From DATIRA01 sp963766505 (GTDB lineage Bacteria; Pseudomonadota; Gammaproteobacteria; Steroidobacterales; Steroidobacteraceae), in NCBI GenBank assembly GCA_963766505.1, contig CAVYAL010000005.1, positions 930,001-994,000 on the forward strand: a stretch of 64,000 nucleotides of DNA, read 5' to 3'. The position numbers were made by a program, and so were the translations under genes. The notes under the pieces were generated by a model, which did no database searches, was not told where the DNA came from, and saw nothing but the letters and a program-made list of their open reading frames with translations. Within the stretch, counting starts at the first letter, position 1; every line of letters begins with the position of its first letter. Below, in pieces: positions 49,771 through 59,294 of the stretch.

Positions 49771-50766
49771 TCAGTTCGCTTGCTGACGGGGGTACACCTG
49801 CTTCCAATCGTGCTTCATGCTCACGACCTGCCAGCCCCGCTTCGCCGCCTCGTCGAGGCCGCGATTCAGGCGACCCACACTGGATTCGCGGTCGTAGGCG
49901 AACTCGCGTTCCACATCGTCGTGATGTACCAGCAATCCCAGCCGCGGTCCTTCACCCGCCGTGGTCCATTCGAGCATCTCGAAGTCGCCGTCCGAGTTGC
50001 CGAAGGCCAGGATCGGGCGGCGACCAATGTGCTGATGGATGCCGACCGGCTTGCCTGCCTTGTCGTCGATGAAATTCAGCTTCGGCAGGCGGACGAGCGC
50101 GGGCTTGCCGTCGACGACCTTGTACTCGGTCACGATGCTCGATCCGACGACGTTCTCTCTCGGAACCCCATAAACCTCCTCCGAGAAGACCCGCAGGAAG
50201 TCGATGCCGCCGCCTGAGACGATGAACACCTTGAAGCCGCTGCTGCGCAGGTACTCGAGCAGCTCGAGCTGAGGCTGGTAGACGAGCTCCGTGTAAGGTC
50301 GCTTCAGCGTCGGATGACGGGCCTCGGCCAGCCACTGCCCGACGATGGACTGGAATTCTTCCGTCGTATTGCCGGCATGGCTGGCCATGACGAGCTCCAG
50401 CAGCGCATGCTCCCCGCCGGCAGCCAGCGCCTTCATGTCGCCCTCGAGCGCCGCCTTGAACGGCTGCGTGGTCTTCCACTCGGGATGCTGCGGCGCGAGC
50501 GCCCGCACGCGGTCCAATGCGAAGGCGAGCTGGAAATAGGACGGCTTCTCCGACCAGAGCGTGCCGTCGTTGTCGAAGACAGCGATACGGGCCTCGGGGG
50601 CGACGAAGCGAGGACTCGTGGGCTTGGTAGTCGCTTCTACCAGCTCGATGATCGCGCGCTTCGCGGCGCCATCGTTCCACGAAGCGAGCGGGTCCGCCTG
50701 AGCCTGCCCGAAGGACAACAGTAGTGATGCGATCGCCACCAGCACCGATCCGACAAATTGGCTCAT
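49771..50766 (-). CDS. Exported HAD-superfamily phosphatase
   Basis: A 331-residue protein from ATG 50766, with GGAGGGG upstream and a signal peptide cut near QAQA-DP (residue 24). DNDGTLW (Asp65, Asp67) is the phosphoryl-accepting loop; VSGGGIDFLRVF and FGNSDGDFEMLEW supply motifs II and IV. This resembles phosphoserine phosphatase-like HAD proteins that are exported to the periplasm. It follows the MFS/spermidine-synthase fusion by 61 bases on the same strand. Substrate unknown; periplasmic phosphate release is a reasonable inference next to an OprP-like porin. Confidence 0.82.
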   Translation of the reverse strand: MSQFVGSVLVAIASLLLSFGQAQADPLASWNDGAAKRAIIELVEATTKPTSPRFVAPEARIAVFDNDGTLWSEKPSYFQLAFALDRVRALAPQHPEWKTTQPFKAALEGDMKALAAGGEHALLELVMASHAGNTTEEFQSIVGQWLAEARHPTLKRPYTELVYQPQLELLEYLRSSGFKVFIVSGGGIDFLRVFSEEVYGVPRENVVGSSIVTEYKVVDGKPALVRLPKLNFIDDKAGKPVGIHQHIGRRPILAFGNSDGDFEMLEWTTAGEGPRLGLLVHHDDVEREFAYDRESSVGRLNRGLDEAAKRGWQVVSMKHDWKQVYPRQQAN

Positions 50767-50827
50767 CCGACTTCCCCTCCGGTTTGTAAGAACGTCAGGC
50801 ACGCGCTGTCCGGGACCAGACCCCGCA

Positions 50828-53356
50828 TCAGCGCCCTGCCGGTGCGATCCACTCGTAGTAAGGATTATCCGGCGCAGCCGTCCTGAGGCGACGCAGGCTG
50901 TCCTGCATCAGCGCCTCGTTGCCCTCGAGCGACGCCTGCAGAGCCTGGAACAGGAGTCCCAGCTCACCCCGGTGGCGATCGACCGCGTCCTGAAACCCGG
51001 CGTCGGCCCCCTGCAGTGGCGGATCGGTGGTCACGGCCACGACCGCCGGCAGGACCCGCGCCATCTCGCCGGGTCGCAGCCACGGCGCCACCTCGATACG
51101 CGGCCGGTCGTCGGTGACCGGCGGCGCGCCGCCGACGAAAGCCTCCAGGCCGTCCCGGTCGGTTACCCAGGTAGCCAGCGCCGCGGCTGCGGAATCGACG
51201 CCCACCTCGCGAAGCGCATTGGCTGTGCCGGGCCGCCCGAAGCGCTGCTCGACCCGCCCGACGTCGAGGATCACCGGCTGCATCGAGCCGATCAACAGCA
51301 TCTCGTGCACCTCGGTGGTCCAGAGACTGACGTGCGGAAACGCATCGAGAAAGCTGCGAACCAGCGACTTCGAATCCTCCAGGTTCTGCGTCGGCAGCGG
51401 CCACCACTGGGCGACCATGCCCTGGGGCGTCAGCCTTCGCTTGGCCAGCTCGTAGAATTCCCGGGAATACAGGTTGACGACCCCGGCGGCCGACGGTGGC
51501 GGCGGCTCGAGCGTGATCAGATCCCAGTTCTCGTCGCGGCGAAGAAGCTCGTGGCGTCCATCGGCGATTCGGATCTCGACCCGCTCATCTGCGCTGACAC
51601 CATAGTTGCCCGAGAAGCGCGTCGTGGCCTCCACCACCTCCGGCAGCAGTTCCACGCAGCTGCGCCGCGTGAGGTCGGGATCGGCGAGCAGCGCACCGCA
51701 GGTGATGCCGGTGCCCAGCGCAATGACCATCGCCGAGCGCGGCTCGCCAGGATGCAGCAGAAGCGGCAGCAGCGCCTGGAGCCGCATGTAGCGGAGCGAG
51801 GCAAGCGAGTCGCCGGAATTGGAGACACCGGCCACGTACAGCCGCCGGAACGAACCGGCTTGCGTGGCCTGCTCCAGCACGGCCACGGACCCGCCGGCGC
51901 CCTCCTGGTAGAAGTCGAGCCGGCCTCCGCGCAGCTCTGCGAGCAGCGTCCCGAGCCTGTCCCGCGGCAGCGTGAAGGCGGCCAGTACGCTGACGAGCAG
52001 CAGTGCAATGGATGCCGTCAGCGCTGCCTTGCTGCGCCCGGGCGAGGCCAGCGTCGCGATCACGCCGACGACAGCGGCAAGACAGGCCAGCAGCAACAGC
52101 GTCCGGGCCAGCCCGAGCGCGGGCACCGCGACGAAGCCCACTGCAAGCGTCCCGCCGATCGCTCCTGCCATGTTCCAGGCCGTCACCCGACCCACCGATG
52201 CCCCGGCCCGATCCGCCTCGCCGGTCAGGCGCACTGCGGCAGGAAACGCGGCGCCCAGCAGCAGCGTGGCGGGCAGCACGACCACGATCGCAGCGAGCAG
52301 GAACCGGCTGTACATGCCCAGTGCATGAGAGCCACTGGCACGCGTCACCGCCCGCCCGAGCGCCTGCTGCGCATCAGCAAGCCAGGGACCCAGCACCGCG
52401 TAGGTGAGCACTGCGAGCAACCCGGCCCCGGCGATCAGCAACCCGAACGATGCCCATCGATCCTTGATCCGGTCGGCGACCCGGGACCATGCCGCGCTAC
52501 CCGCCGCGAGGCCGGCGAGATAAACCGCCAGGACCATCGCGAACGCCGCGCCGCGGGTACTCGTCAGAGGTGCCACGATCTGCGACCAGAGGACCTCGTA
52601 GCCCATCGCGATGGCGCCGGCGCACGCATACAGCAAGAGCCCCAGCATGAACCCACGGTCCGGGCCATCGAAACTCGCTGCTGCGGCAGCGCCGGCCGGC
52701 AGCGGGTCCGGAGCCCGGCGGGCCAGCCAGAGCGCTAGGCCGGCGGTCAGCAGGCATGCGAGCGCCACCGCAAGGCCCGCGCCGCGCACGCCCAACGCCG
52801 GGACCAGCGCGAAGGGCGTGAGCAGCGCGCCCGCGACGGCGCCGGCTGTATTCCACGCATAGAGTGAACCCGCGTCACGGCCCAGCGCCTCGTCGGCCGG
52901 CAGCAGCGACCGCATTGCCGCAGGCAAGGTGCCGCCCATGCAGAACGCCGGGATCGCGACCATCGCGGTGGGCAGCAGCCACGCCACCGCGCCGACGCTG
53001 GAGTCGAGCCAGACGAACGGCCCGGGGACCAGGGGCATCAGCAGCGTCGTTCCGAGCCCGAGAACCGCCACGGCGGCCTCGAGCCCCGCGTACCACAGCA
53101 GGGGGCGGGAACTGCGGTCGACTCCGAGGCCGATGATGGCCGCCCCGGCGGCGAGGCCCGCAAAGAACGCGGCGACACCGATCGAGACCGCGAAGACCTC
53201 GATGCCGACGACCAGCGTGAGTTGCTTGATCCAGAGAGTCTGGTATGCGAGCGCCGTCGATCCCGACAGAAACAACAAGAGCCGGGCGACCGCCGGGTCC
53301 GTTGAGGGTAGCCCTGCGTCCGCCCGGCCCGGCTTCGACGACTGCCGGGCGACCAT
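50828..53356 (-). CDS. MFS-like membrane protein fused to spermidine synthase-like domain
   Basis: An 842-residue protein. Residues 25-520 hold about a dozen hydrophobic segments (for example LLLFLSGSTALAYQTLWIKQLTLVVGIEV, AIPAFCMGGTLPAAMRSL) typical of the fused MFS/spermidine-synthase group; the cytosolic part from about 560 has VIALGTGITCGALL (SAM-like loop), ELLPEVVEATTRF, DGRHELLRRDENWDLITLEPP and NLYSREFYELAKRRL of the aminopropyltransferase fold. Real polyamine synthase activity is doubtful in such fusions and their substrates are unknown. Its start lies 69 bases from the arylsulfatase stop on the same strand. Confidence 0.85.
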   Translation of the reverse strand: MVARQSSKPGRADAGLPSTDPAVARLLLFLSGSTALAYQTLWIKQLTLVVGIEVFAVSIGVAAFFAGLAAGAAIIGLGVDRSSRPLLWYAGLEAAVAVLGLGTTLLMPLVPGPFVWLDSSVGAVAWLLPTAMVAIPAFCMGGTLPAAMRSLLPADEALGRDAGSLYAWNTAGAVAGALLTPFALVPALGVRGAGLAVALACLLTAGLALWLARRAPDPLPAGAAAAASFDGPDRGFMLGLLLYACAGAIAMGYEVLWSQIVAPLTSTRGAAFAMVLAVYLAGLAAGSAAWSRVADRIKDRWASFGLLIAGAGLLAVLTYAVLGPWLADAQQALGRAVTRASGSHALGMYSRFLLAAIVVVLPATLLLGAAFPAAVRLTGEADRAGASVGRVTAWNMAGAIGGTLAVGFVAVPALGLARTLLLLACLAAVVGVIATLASPGRSKAALTASIALLLVSVLAAFTLPRDRLGTLLAELRGGRLDFYQEGAGGSVAVLEQATQAGSFRRLYVAGVSNSGDSLASLRYMRLQALLPLLLHPGEPRSAMVIALGTGITCGALLADPDLTRRSCVELLPEVVEATTRFSGNYGVSADERVEIRIADGRHELLRRDENWDLITLEPPPPSAAGVVNLYSREFYELAKRRLTPQGMVAQWWPLPTQNLEDSKSLVRSFLDAFPHVSLWTTEVHEMLLIGSMQPVILDVGRVEQRFGRPGTANALREVGVDSAAAALATWVTDRDGLEAFVGGAPPVTDDRPRIEVAPWLRPGEMARVLPAVVAVTTDPPLQGADAGFQDAVDRHRGELGLLFQALQASLEGNEALMQDSLRRLRTAAPDNPYYEWIAPAGR

Positions 53357-53425
53357 CGTGGTCAGCCCGGCTTGCGCCCGTCCATGGGCGCCAGCCTGTA
53401 ACGATTCATCCGCAGCAGTAACCGA

Positions 53426-55033
53426 CTACTGCGTCGGGTTAGCGGTGAGCGTCTCCATCACGGCATCCAGGTTGAAGCTACCCGGCTTCTGGCGCGGCGG
53501 GTAATCCTTGAAGCTCTGCAACCACTTGGTGGCGTACGCCTGGGCCGGACCCATCGCGAACGTACGATCGAACCGCCACTTGTCGTAGCCCATCGCCTCG
53601 TGATCGGCCCGCTCGAACGGGTCCATGCGCAGGTCGAAGATCTTGGGCAGACGCAGGGTAACCAGTGGCTCCTCCCACACGTCAAAGCCGTGTGCGCGCT
53701 GCTCCATGAACACGACCTTCCAGCGGTCGTAGCGCAGCGCCGCGAGCCCGCCGTCGTCGGTCCAGTAAAGGAACTCTTTCCTTGGCCACTCGGTGGCGGT
53801 GCCCTGGAAGGAGGGCATCAGGTTGTAGCCGTCCAGGTGCACCTTGTAGTTGGTGCCCCCGATCGACGAACCCTTGAGCAAGGACTCCTTGACGTCCGAC
53901 GCACCGGCTGCGGCCAGCAGCGTGGGCAACCAGTCCTCATGGGCAACGATGTCGTTGATCGTGGTCCCGGGCTTGATCACCCCCGGCCAGCGCGCCACCA
54001 GCGGTACGCGATACCCCCCTTCCCAGTTGGTGTTTTTCTCACCGCGGAACGGCGTCATGCCACCATCGGGCCAGGTCATGACCTCGGCACCGTTGTCCGA
54101 TGTCCAGATCACAATCGTGTTGTCGGCGATGCCAAGGGTGTCGAGGAGCCCGAGCATCCGGCCGATGTGACCGTCGTGCTCGACCATGCCATCCGCGTAG
54201 ACACCGAGACCGGTCTTGCCCTTCGATTCCGGCGCAAGGTGCGTCCAGACGTGCATGCGTGAAGTATTGAACCAGACGAACCAGGGCCGATTGGCCTGGG
54301 TCTTCTCGCGGATGAACCGTTCGGCCTTGTCAGCCACCTCGGAGTCGAAAGTCTCCATGCGCTGGCGAGTCAGCGGACCGGTATCCTCGCAACGCTGCTT
54401 GCCCCACTTGCCGAAACGCGGGTCCTCCGGAAGCGAACTCACTTCCTTCGTCGCGAAGCAGTGGAACACGCCGCGTGGGCCGAAATTCTTCTTGAAAGCC
54501 GGATCCTTTGGATAATCCTCGTTCTCGGGCTCTTCCTCCGCATTCAGATGGTAGAAGTTGCCGAAGAACTCATCGAAGCCGTGCACGGTCGGGAAGAACT
54601 CGTTGCGGTCTCCCAGGTGATTCTTGCCGAACTGGCCAGTGGCATAGCCTCGCGCCCTGAGCAGATCAGCAATGGTGGGGTCTTCCGCACGAAGACCCTC
54701 GGCAGCACCCGGCAACCCGACCTTCAGCATGCCCGTGCGGATCGGCGACTGGCCGGTGATGAAGGCAGCACGCCCGGCCGTGCAGCTCTGCTGCGCGTAG
54801 GCGTCGGTGAACATCGCGCCTTCCCGGGCGATGCGGTCGATGTTGGGCGTCTTGTAGCCCATCATGCCCTGGTTGTAGGCACTGACGTTCCAGAAGCCGA
54901 CGTCGTCACCAAACATCACCAGGATGTTCGGCTTGCCCGACTGGGCCTGGGCCGCGGACATCAGTACCGCAGACGCCAGAACGGCCCCAAGCTGGGCAAC
55001 AACGCGGCTGCGCGCGCTCGAAGTGATGCTCAT
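53426..55033 (-). CDS. Exported type I arylsulfatase
   Basis: A 535-residue protein from ATG 55033, with GGGAG at proper spacing and a Sec signal cut near AQAQ-SG. CTAGR at 84-88 is the C-x-A-x-R motif whose Cys becomes formylglycine; Asp43 and Asp44 (FGDDVG) and the TSDNGAE block bind Ca2+. FITGQS, GKNHLGDR and MTPFRGEKNTNWEGG follow the family. It removes sulfate from ester substrates in the periplasm. It needs a formylglycine-generating enzyme, not found in this window. A close paralogue lies at 56178. Divergent from the LysR gene, which is its likely regulator. Confidence 0.92.
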   Translation of the reverse strand: MSITSSARSRVVAQLGAVLASAVLMSAAQAQSGKPNILVMFGDDVGFWNVSAYNQGMMGYKTPNIDRIAREGAMFTDAYAQQSCTAGRAAFITGQSPIRTGMLKVGLPGAAEGLRAEDPTIADLLRARGYATGQFGKNHLGDRNEFFPTVHGFDEFFGNFYHLNAEEEPENEDYPKDPAFKKNFGPRGVFHCFATKEVSSLPEDPRFGKWGKQRCEDTGPLTRQRMETFDSEVADKAERFIREKTQANRPWFVWFNTSRMHVWTHLAPESKGKTGLGVYADGMVEHDGHIGRMLGLLDTLGIADNTIVIWTSDNGAEVMTWPDGGMTPFRGEKNTNWEGGYRVPLVARWPGVIKPGTTINDIVAHEDWLPTLLAAAGASDVKESLLKGSSIGGTNYKVHLDGYNLMPSFQGTATEWPRKEFLYWTDDGGLAALRYDRWKVVFMEQRAHGFDVWEEPLVTLRLPKIFDLRMDPFERADHEAMGYDKWRFDRTFAMGPAQAYATKWLQSFKDYPPRQKPGSFNLDAVMETLTANPTQ

Positions 55034-55202
55034 CCTTAAATCTCCCATCCGCAGGTGTGTCACCTAGTAAGAACCCGCGAGGCCCCTAGGTATTTACCGG
55101 AATGTAAGTTCGATAGGTCATAGCGTCCAATGCAAACGGCGCCGCATACTCATGCATGCAGGTTATGACGGTGGTTTTTCTTTGCCCATACGGGAGTAGA
55201 GG
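55034..55202. promoter_or_regulatory. Divergent arylsulfatase/LysR control region
   Basis: 169 bases between the two starts, less GC-rich than the coding flanks, with small dyads (CATGCATG, CTATGACCTAT and its complement-like neighbour). LysR proteins usually bind such divergent regions; I cannot fix a T-N11-A operator by eye. Confidence 0.4.
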
Positions 55203-56165
55203 ATGAGCTTGGAACTCCGACAACTGCGCCACGTGATAGCGCTCGCCAGGCATGGAAACTTCGCCCGCGCTGCGGAGTCGCTCTCGATCACCCAGCCGGC
55301 GCTGTCGCGGAGTATCCAGTCGATCGAAAGGAGCCTTGGTGCGCAGCTGTTCGACCGCAGCTCGACCGGCGCGGTGCCCACGGCCATCGGGCAGCGCCTG
55401 GTCGACAACGGCGCTGACATCCTGCGCCGTGCCGAGGATACGGAGCGGGAGCTGATGCTGATGCTGGGGCTCGAGCTCGGCGAGCTGCGGGTCGGTGCCG
55501 GGGCCTACCCTGCCGAAATTTCCGTCGGATCGACGGCGAGCCGCTTCATCCACGCACACCCGCGCGTGCGGCTCGAGGTAACCGTCGGCGACTTTGCTCA
55601 TCTCACGCCGCGGCTGTTGAGCTCTGAAATCGACGTTGCGATCGGTAACCTAAGTCACGTCCAGTCCGACGAGCGCTTCGTCACCGAAGCACTGCCCAGC
55701 CACCAGGGCTACTTCTTCGTGCGCACCGGTCATCCGTTGACGACCCTGGCGGAGCTGACGCTGTCCGACCTCCGTGGCTACCCGATGGCGGGGACGGCGC
55801 TGCCGGCCGAGATCGCGGAGGAACTCGACGTATCCGACGGCACGATGGGCTATACGCAGTCCGACGGTGCCTTCATTCCCCAGGTGCGGGTCGATACTTT
55901 CAGGCTGGCGCGGCAGATCGTGCTGCAGACGACTGCCTTCGGATTCGCGGTCGCCAGCCAGCTCGTCGAAGACGAACATCTCGGGCGGATCAGGGTGCTC
56001 CCGCTGACGTTTCCGTGGTTCCGCTCGAACTTCGGGATCATCCGCCTCGCCGCTCGCACACCCTCGCCCGCCGAAGCGGCATTCTGCGCGTTGCTCCGCG
56101 AAGTCGAGGCAGAAGTCGTCGCCGCCGAGGCGGCGACTCGCGCCGCTGCGGGACGAGCGATCTGA
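55203..56165 (+). CDS. LysR-family transcriptional regulator
   Basis: A 320-residue protein. MSLELRQLRHVIALARHGNFARAAESLSITQPALSRSIQSIERSLGAQLFDRS is a clear LysR helix-turn-helix; the ligand domain follows from about residue 90. The ATG has GGGAGTAGAGG upstream. Divergent from arylsulfatase 1 and ending 12 bases from convergent arylsulfatase 2, so it sits between two paralogous targets. The C-terminus is Ala/Arg-rich. Effector unknown; sulfate esters or their alcohols are candidates. Confidence 0.9.
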   Translation: MSLELRQLRHVIALARHGNFARAAESLSITQPALSRSIQSIERSLGAQLFDRSSTGAVPTAIGQRLVDNGADILRRAEDTERELMLMLGLELGELRVGAGAYPAEISVGSTASRFIHAHPRVRLEVTVGDFAHLTPRLLSSEIDVAIGNLSHVQSDERFVTEALPSHQGYFFVRTGHPLTTLAELTLSDLRGYPMAGTALPAEIAEELDVSDGTMGYTQSDGAFIPQVRVDTFRLARQIVLQTTAFGFAVASQLVEDEHLGRIRVLPLTFPWFRSNFGIIRLAARTPSPAEAAFCALLREVEAEVVAAEAATRAAAGRAI

Positions 56166-56177
56166 ACGCCGATCCCG

Positions 56178-57758
56178 TCAGCGGGTCGGCGGCTGCATCG
56201 CTTCCATTACCTGCGAGAGATTGAAGCTCGCTGCCTTCTGGCGCGGCGGGTACTCCTTGAACGTCGCCAGGAATCTCGCCACGTAGTTCTGCGCGGGCAT
56301 CAGCAGATAGGGACGGTCGAGGAACCAGTCGTCGTAGGTGTTGGACGTCACCATGCCGCGCTCGTAGGGATCGCGACGGAGATTGACGAGCAGCGGCACG
56401 CGCAGCGTGACGAACGGCTCGCGCCAGGCCTGGAAGGTCGCCTCGGCCCGCTGCTCCATGAAGATCACCTTCCAGTCCCTCCAGCGCAGCGCCGTCAGGT
56501 CGCCGTCGTCGGAGAAGTAGAAGATCTCGTCGCGCGGGCTCTTGTCGGTCGCGCCGGTCAGCAGCGGCAGGACGTTGTAGCCGTCGAGGTGGACCTTGTA
56601 AGAGCGGGGGCCGAGCTTCGCGCCCTTCAGCAGCCGGTCCTTGACGTTCGAATCACCCGCGATGGCTGCGAACGTCGGGAGCCAGTCCATATGATGGACG
56701 ATCTCGTTGGTGACGCTGCCGGGCTCGATCTTTCCGGGCCAGCGCACGAATGCCGGCACGCGCCAGCCGCCTTCCCAGTTGGTGTTCTTCTCGCCGCGGA
56801 AAGGCGTCATGGCCGCGTCCGGCCAGGTGTTCATGTGCGGGCCGTTGTCGGTCGAATAGAACATGATCGTGTTGTCGGCGATGCCGAGTTCATCGAGCAG
56901 CTTCAGGAACTTGCCGACGTGCATGTCGTGCTCGACCATGCCGTCGGAATACTCGTCCTGGCCCGAAATGCCGCGCAGTTCCGCCTTGACGTGCGTGCGG
57001 AAATGCATGCGCGTGCCGTTCCACCAGACGAACCAGGGCTTGCCCGCGGCGTGCGCCTCGCGAATGAATCGGATCGCGGCGTCAGAGGTCTCGTCGTCGA
57101 CCGTCTCCATGCGCTTCTTCGTGAGCGGGCCCGTATCCTCGATCCGCTGGCCTCCATCCGAGGTGGCCCAGGAGTGGATCACGCCACGCGGTCCGTAGTT
57201 CTGCCGGAACGTCTTGCCGTTCACCATCACGAAATCGCCGGGGTAGTCCTCGTTCTCCGGTTCCTCCTCCGCATTGAGGTGGTACAGGTTGCCCAGGAAC
57301 TCGTCGAAGCCGTGCATGGTCGGCAGGTGCTCGTCCCGGTCGCCGAGGTGGTTCTTGCCGAACTGACCGGTCGTGTAGCCCTGGGCCTTCAGAACGGTCG
57401 CGATGGTCGGATCTTCCTTCTGCATGCCCGCCTCGGCGCCAGGCAATCCCACCTTCGACAGACCCGTGCGGAACACGCTCTGCCCGGTGATGAACGACGA
57501 GCGTCCCGCAGTGCAGGACTGCTCCCCGTAGTAATCAGTAAAGGCCATGCCTTCGCTGGCGATGCGGTCGATGTTGGGCGTGTGGTAGCCCATCAGGCCG
57601 CGCGTGTTGTAGGAGATATTCGTGATTCCGACATCGTCGCCCCAGACGACGAGGATGTTCGGCTTGGCCGCGAGCGCAAGTCCCGGGAGGGCCAGAGCGA
57701 GGGCTGCGAGGCACTGAACGACGGCGCGAACTGGCAGGGACCGGGAGCTGGACTGCAC
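56178..57758 (-). CDS. Exported type I arylsulfatase, paralogue
   Basis: A 526-residue protein. I start it at GTG 57758 because AGAGGAGT lies right upstream and it gives a clean signal peptide (MQSSSRSLPVRAVVQCL, cut ALA-AK); a longer frame to 57797 adds only a low-complexity leader. CTAGR at 82-86 and Asp41/Asp42 match the formylglycine and calcium sites; GKNHLGDR, FYSTDNGPH and MTPFRGEKNTNWEGG are shared with arylsulfatase 1 almost word for word, so the two arose by duplication. Distinct loops suggest different specificity. Needs formylglycine maturation. Confidence 0.92.
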   Translation of the reverse strand: MQSSSRSLPVRAVVQCLAALALALPGLALAAKPNILVVWGDDVGITNISYNTRGLMGYHTPNIDRIASEGMAFTDYYGEQSCTAGRSSFITGQSVFRTGLSKVGLPGAEAGMQKEDPTIATVLKAQGYTTGQFGKNHLGDRDEHLPTMHGFDEFLGNLYHLNAEEEPENEDYPGDFVMVNGKTFRQNYGPRGVIHSWATSDGGQRIEDTGPLTKKRMETVDDETSDAAIRFIREAHAAGKPWFVWWNGTRMHFRTHVKAELRGISGQDEYSDGMVEHDMHVGKFLKLLDELGIADNTIMFYSTDNGPHMNTWPDAAMTPFRGEKNTNWEGGWRVPAFVRWPGKIEPGSVTNEIVHHMDWLPTFAAIAGDSNVKDRLLKGAKLGPRSYKVHLDGYNVLPLLTGATDKSPRDEIFYFSDDGDLTALRWRDWKVIFMEQRAEATFQAWREPFVTLRVPLLVNLRRDPYERGMVTSNTYDDWFLDRPYLLMPAQNYVARFLATFKEYPPRQKAASFNLSQVMEAMQPPTR

Positions 57759-57931
57759 AGGGGAACTCCTCTGATGGGGCCCGGCGCTCGGGCGCACACG
57801 GACTGAAGGGGTGGCGAAAGTTACCGTCAGGCCAGCCTCCTTGTCCAGCCGGCCCGGCGAAAGTCCGTGAGGTGCGACCCTGGCGGCTGCCGAAGCGCCG
57901 CACGCTGCGCCGCAACGAACAGCCGGGTCGC

Positions 57932-59155
57932 TTAGGCGCGAGCCACCAGCATCTGCCGCAGCAGGTGCTCCGCGTCATGCGTATTCATGTTTTTCGGCAC
58001 CGGGTAGTCACGGTAGGCTTCGATCATCGCAGCATGCGCGATCTCCGCGACGTCCTCGAGCTTGAGCGCGTCAAGTTTCTCCGGAATCCCGACCGTAAGA
58101 TTGAGCTGCCGCACGCGGTCCGCGAACCGCTGTGCAAGCTCGGATTCTGAGTCCGTGGTCGAGCCCTCCCCTATCGCGCGGGCCAGCTCGGCCATGCGCG
58201 CACGGGCATAGGGCGCGTCCTTCAGGAAATCGAGCACGTAGGGCAGCGTGATCGCGTTCGCGAGCCCGTGCGGCACGCCGTACATGCCCCCGACCTTGTG
58301 CGAAAACGCGTGGACATAGCCGACGTAGGCCTTCGTGAAGGCAAGCCCCGCGTAAAGCGAGGCGAGCGCCATCCCCTCGCGGGCCTCGAGGTCGTCGCCG
58401 TCCTGGTACGACTTCGGCAGGTTCTCGAAGATCAGCCGCACGGCCGAGAGGCAGAAGGCCGGCGTTTCCGGATGCGGCCAGCGGTTCAGGTACGCCTCGA
58501 CCGCATGCGTCAGCGCGTCCATGCCCGTGGCCGCCGTGATCGGCTTCGGCATCCCTTTCATCATCAGCGGGTCGAGCGCAGCGGCGATCGGCACGAGCTT
58601 CGGATCGATCACCGCGGCCTTTTCGTGTCTGACCGGATCCGTCACGACCGCGGCCACCGTGACTTCCGAGCCGGTGCCGGCCGTGGTCGGCACGGCGAAC
58701 AGCGGCAGCGGCGGCTCGTTCACCTTGAGCATGCCGACGAGCTTCTGCGGCGACTTACCCGTCGTCGCCATCGCGGCGATTACTTTGGCGGCATCGATCG
58801 ACGAGCCCCCGCCGACGGCGAGGATCGCATCGCTCTGCTGCGCACGCACGGCCGCGTGACCTCGCTCGAGCACGTCGTGAGTCGGGTCCGGCACGATCCC
58901 GTCGAAGACTGCGACCTCGATGCCCTTGGCCGAGAGCGCGGCCGTGATCGGCTCGACGAGGCCGAGCTTGACCAGCACCGCATCGGTCACGATCAGAACC
59001 CGCCGGCGGCCCGAACCGGCGATCAGATCGCACAGTCGGCGCGTGGAGTCCGGCCCGACGAACAGCACCGGCCTTGGTATCGCGACCAGCCGGGACACCG
59101 GTTTCATGAACGGCTTGATGAGCCGATAGAACAACAGGCGTAACTGGAACAGCAT
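57932..59155 (-). CDS. Iron-containing (group III) alcohol dehydrogenase
   Basis: A 407-residue protein from ATG 59155 (GAGGTG upstream); the longer open frame overlaps the divergent gene's signal region. GGGSSID (115-121) is the NAD(P) loop, TTAGTGSEVT binds the cofactor phosphate, and metal ligands are Asp213, His217 and the His of HAFSH and PHGLANA. The N-terminus has a hydrophobic basic stretch (FYRLIKPFMKPVSRLV). It oxidises alcohols to aldehydes or the reverse. Located 173 bases before arylsulfatase 2 on the same strand, it could oxidise the alcohol freed by desulfation. Confidence 0.9.
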   Translation of the reverse strand: MLFQLRLLFYRLIKPFMKPVSRLVAIPRPVLFVGPDSTRRLCDLIAGSGRRRVLIVTDAVLVKLGLVEPITAALSAKGIEVAVFDGIVPDPTHDVLERGHAAVRAQQSDAILAVGGGSSIDAAKVIAAMATTGKSPQKLVGMLKVNEPPLPLFAVPTTAGTGSEVTVAAVVTDPVRHEKAAVIDPKLVPIAAALDPLMMKGMPKPITAATGMDALTHAVEAYLNRWPHPETPAFCLSAVRLIFENLPKSYQDGDDLEAREGMALASLYAGLAFTKAYVGYVHAFSHKVGGMYGVPHGLANAITLPYVLDFLKDAPYARARMAELARAIGEGSTTDSESELAQRFADRVRQLNLTVGIPEKLDALKLEDVAEIAHAAMIEAYRDYPVPKNMNTHDAEHLLRQMLVARA

Positions 59156-59254
59156 GCTCGGCACCTCGATGCTGCGCTGCAAGGTAGCATGCGCGGCGCC
59201 AGAGGGCATCGTGGGGAACACGGTCTGCGGCAAGACAAGCCGGCTGGATTGCAC

Positions 59255-59260
59255 TAGATT
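59255..59260 (+). promoter_or_regulatory. Candidate -10 element for the DUF3604 gene
   Basis: TAGATT followed by a CCCGCG discriminator, 35 bases before ATG 59295. No -35 is clear. The same TAnAnT-CCCG shape recurs before other genes in this window. Confidence 0.3.
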
Positions 59261-59294
59261 CCCGCGGGTTCCCGCCATGGCGTCGAGGCTCCAG

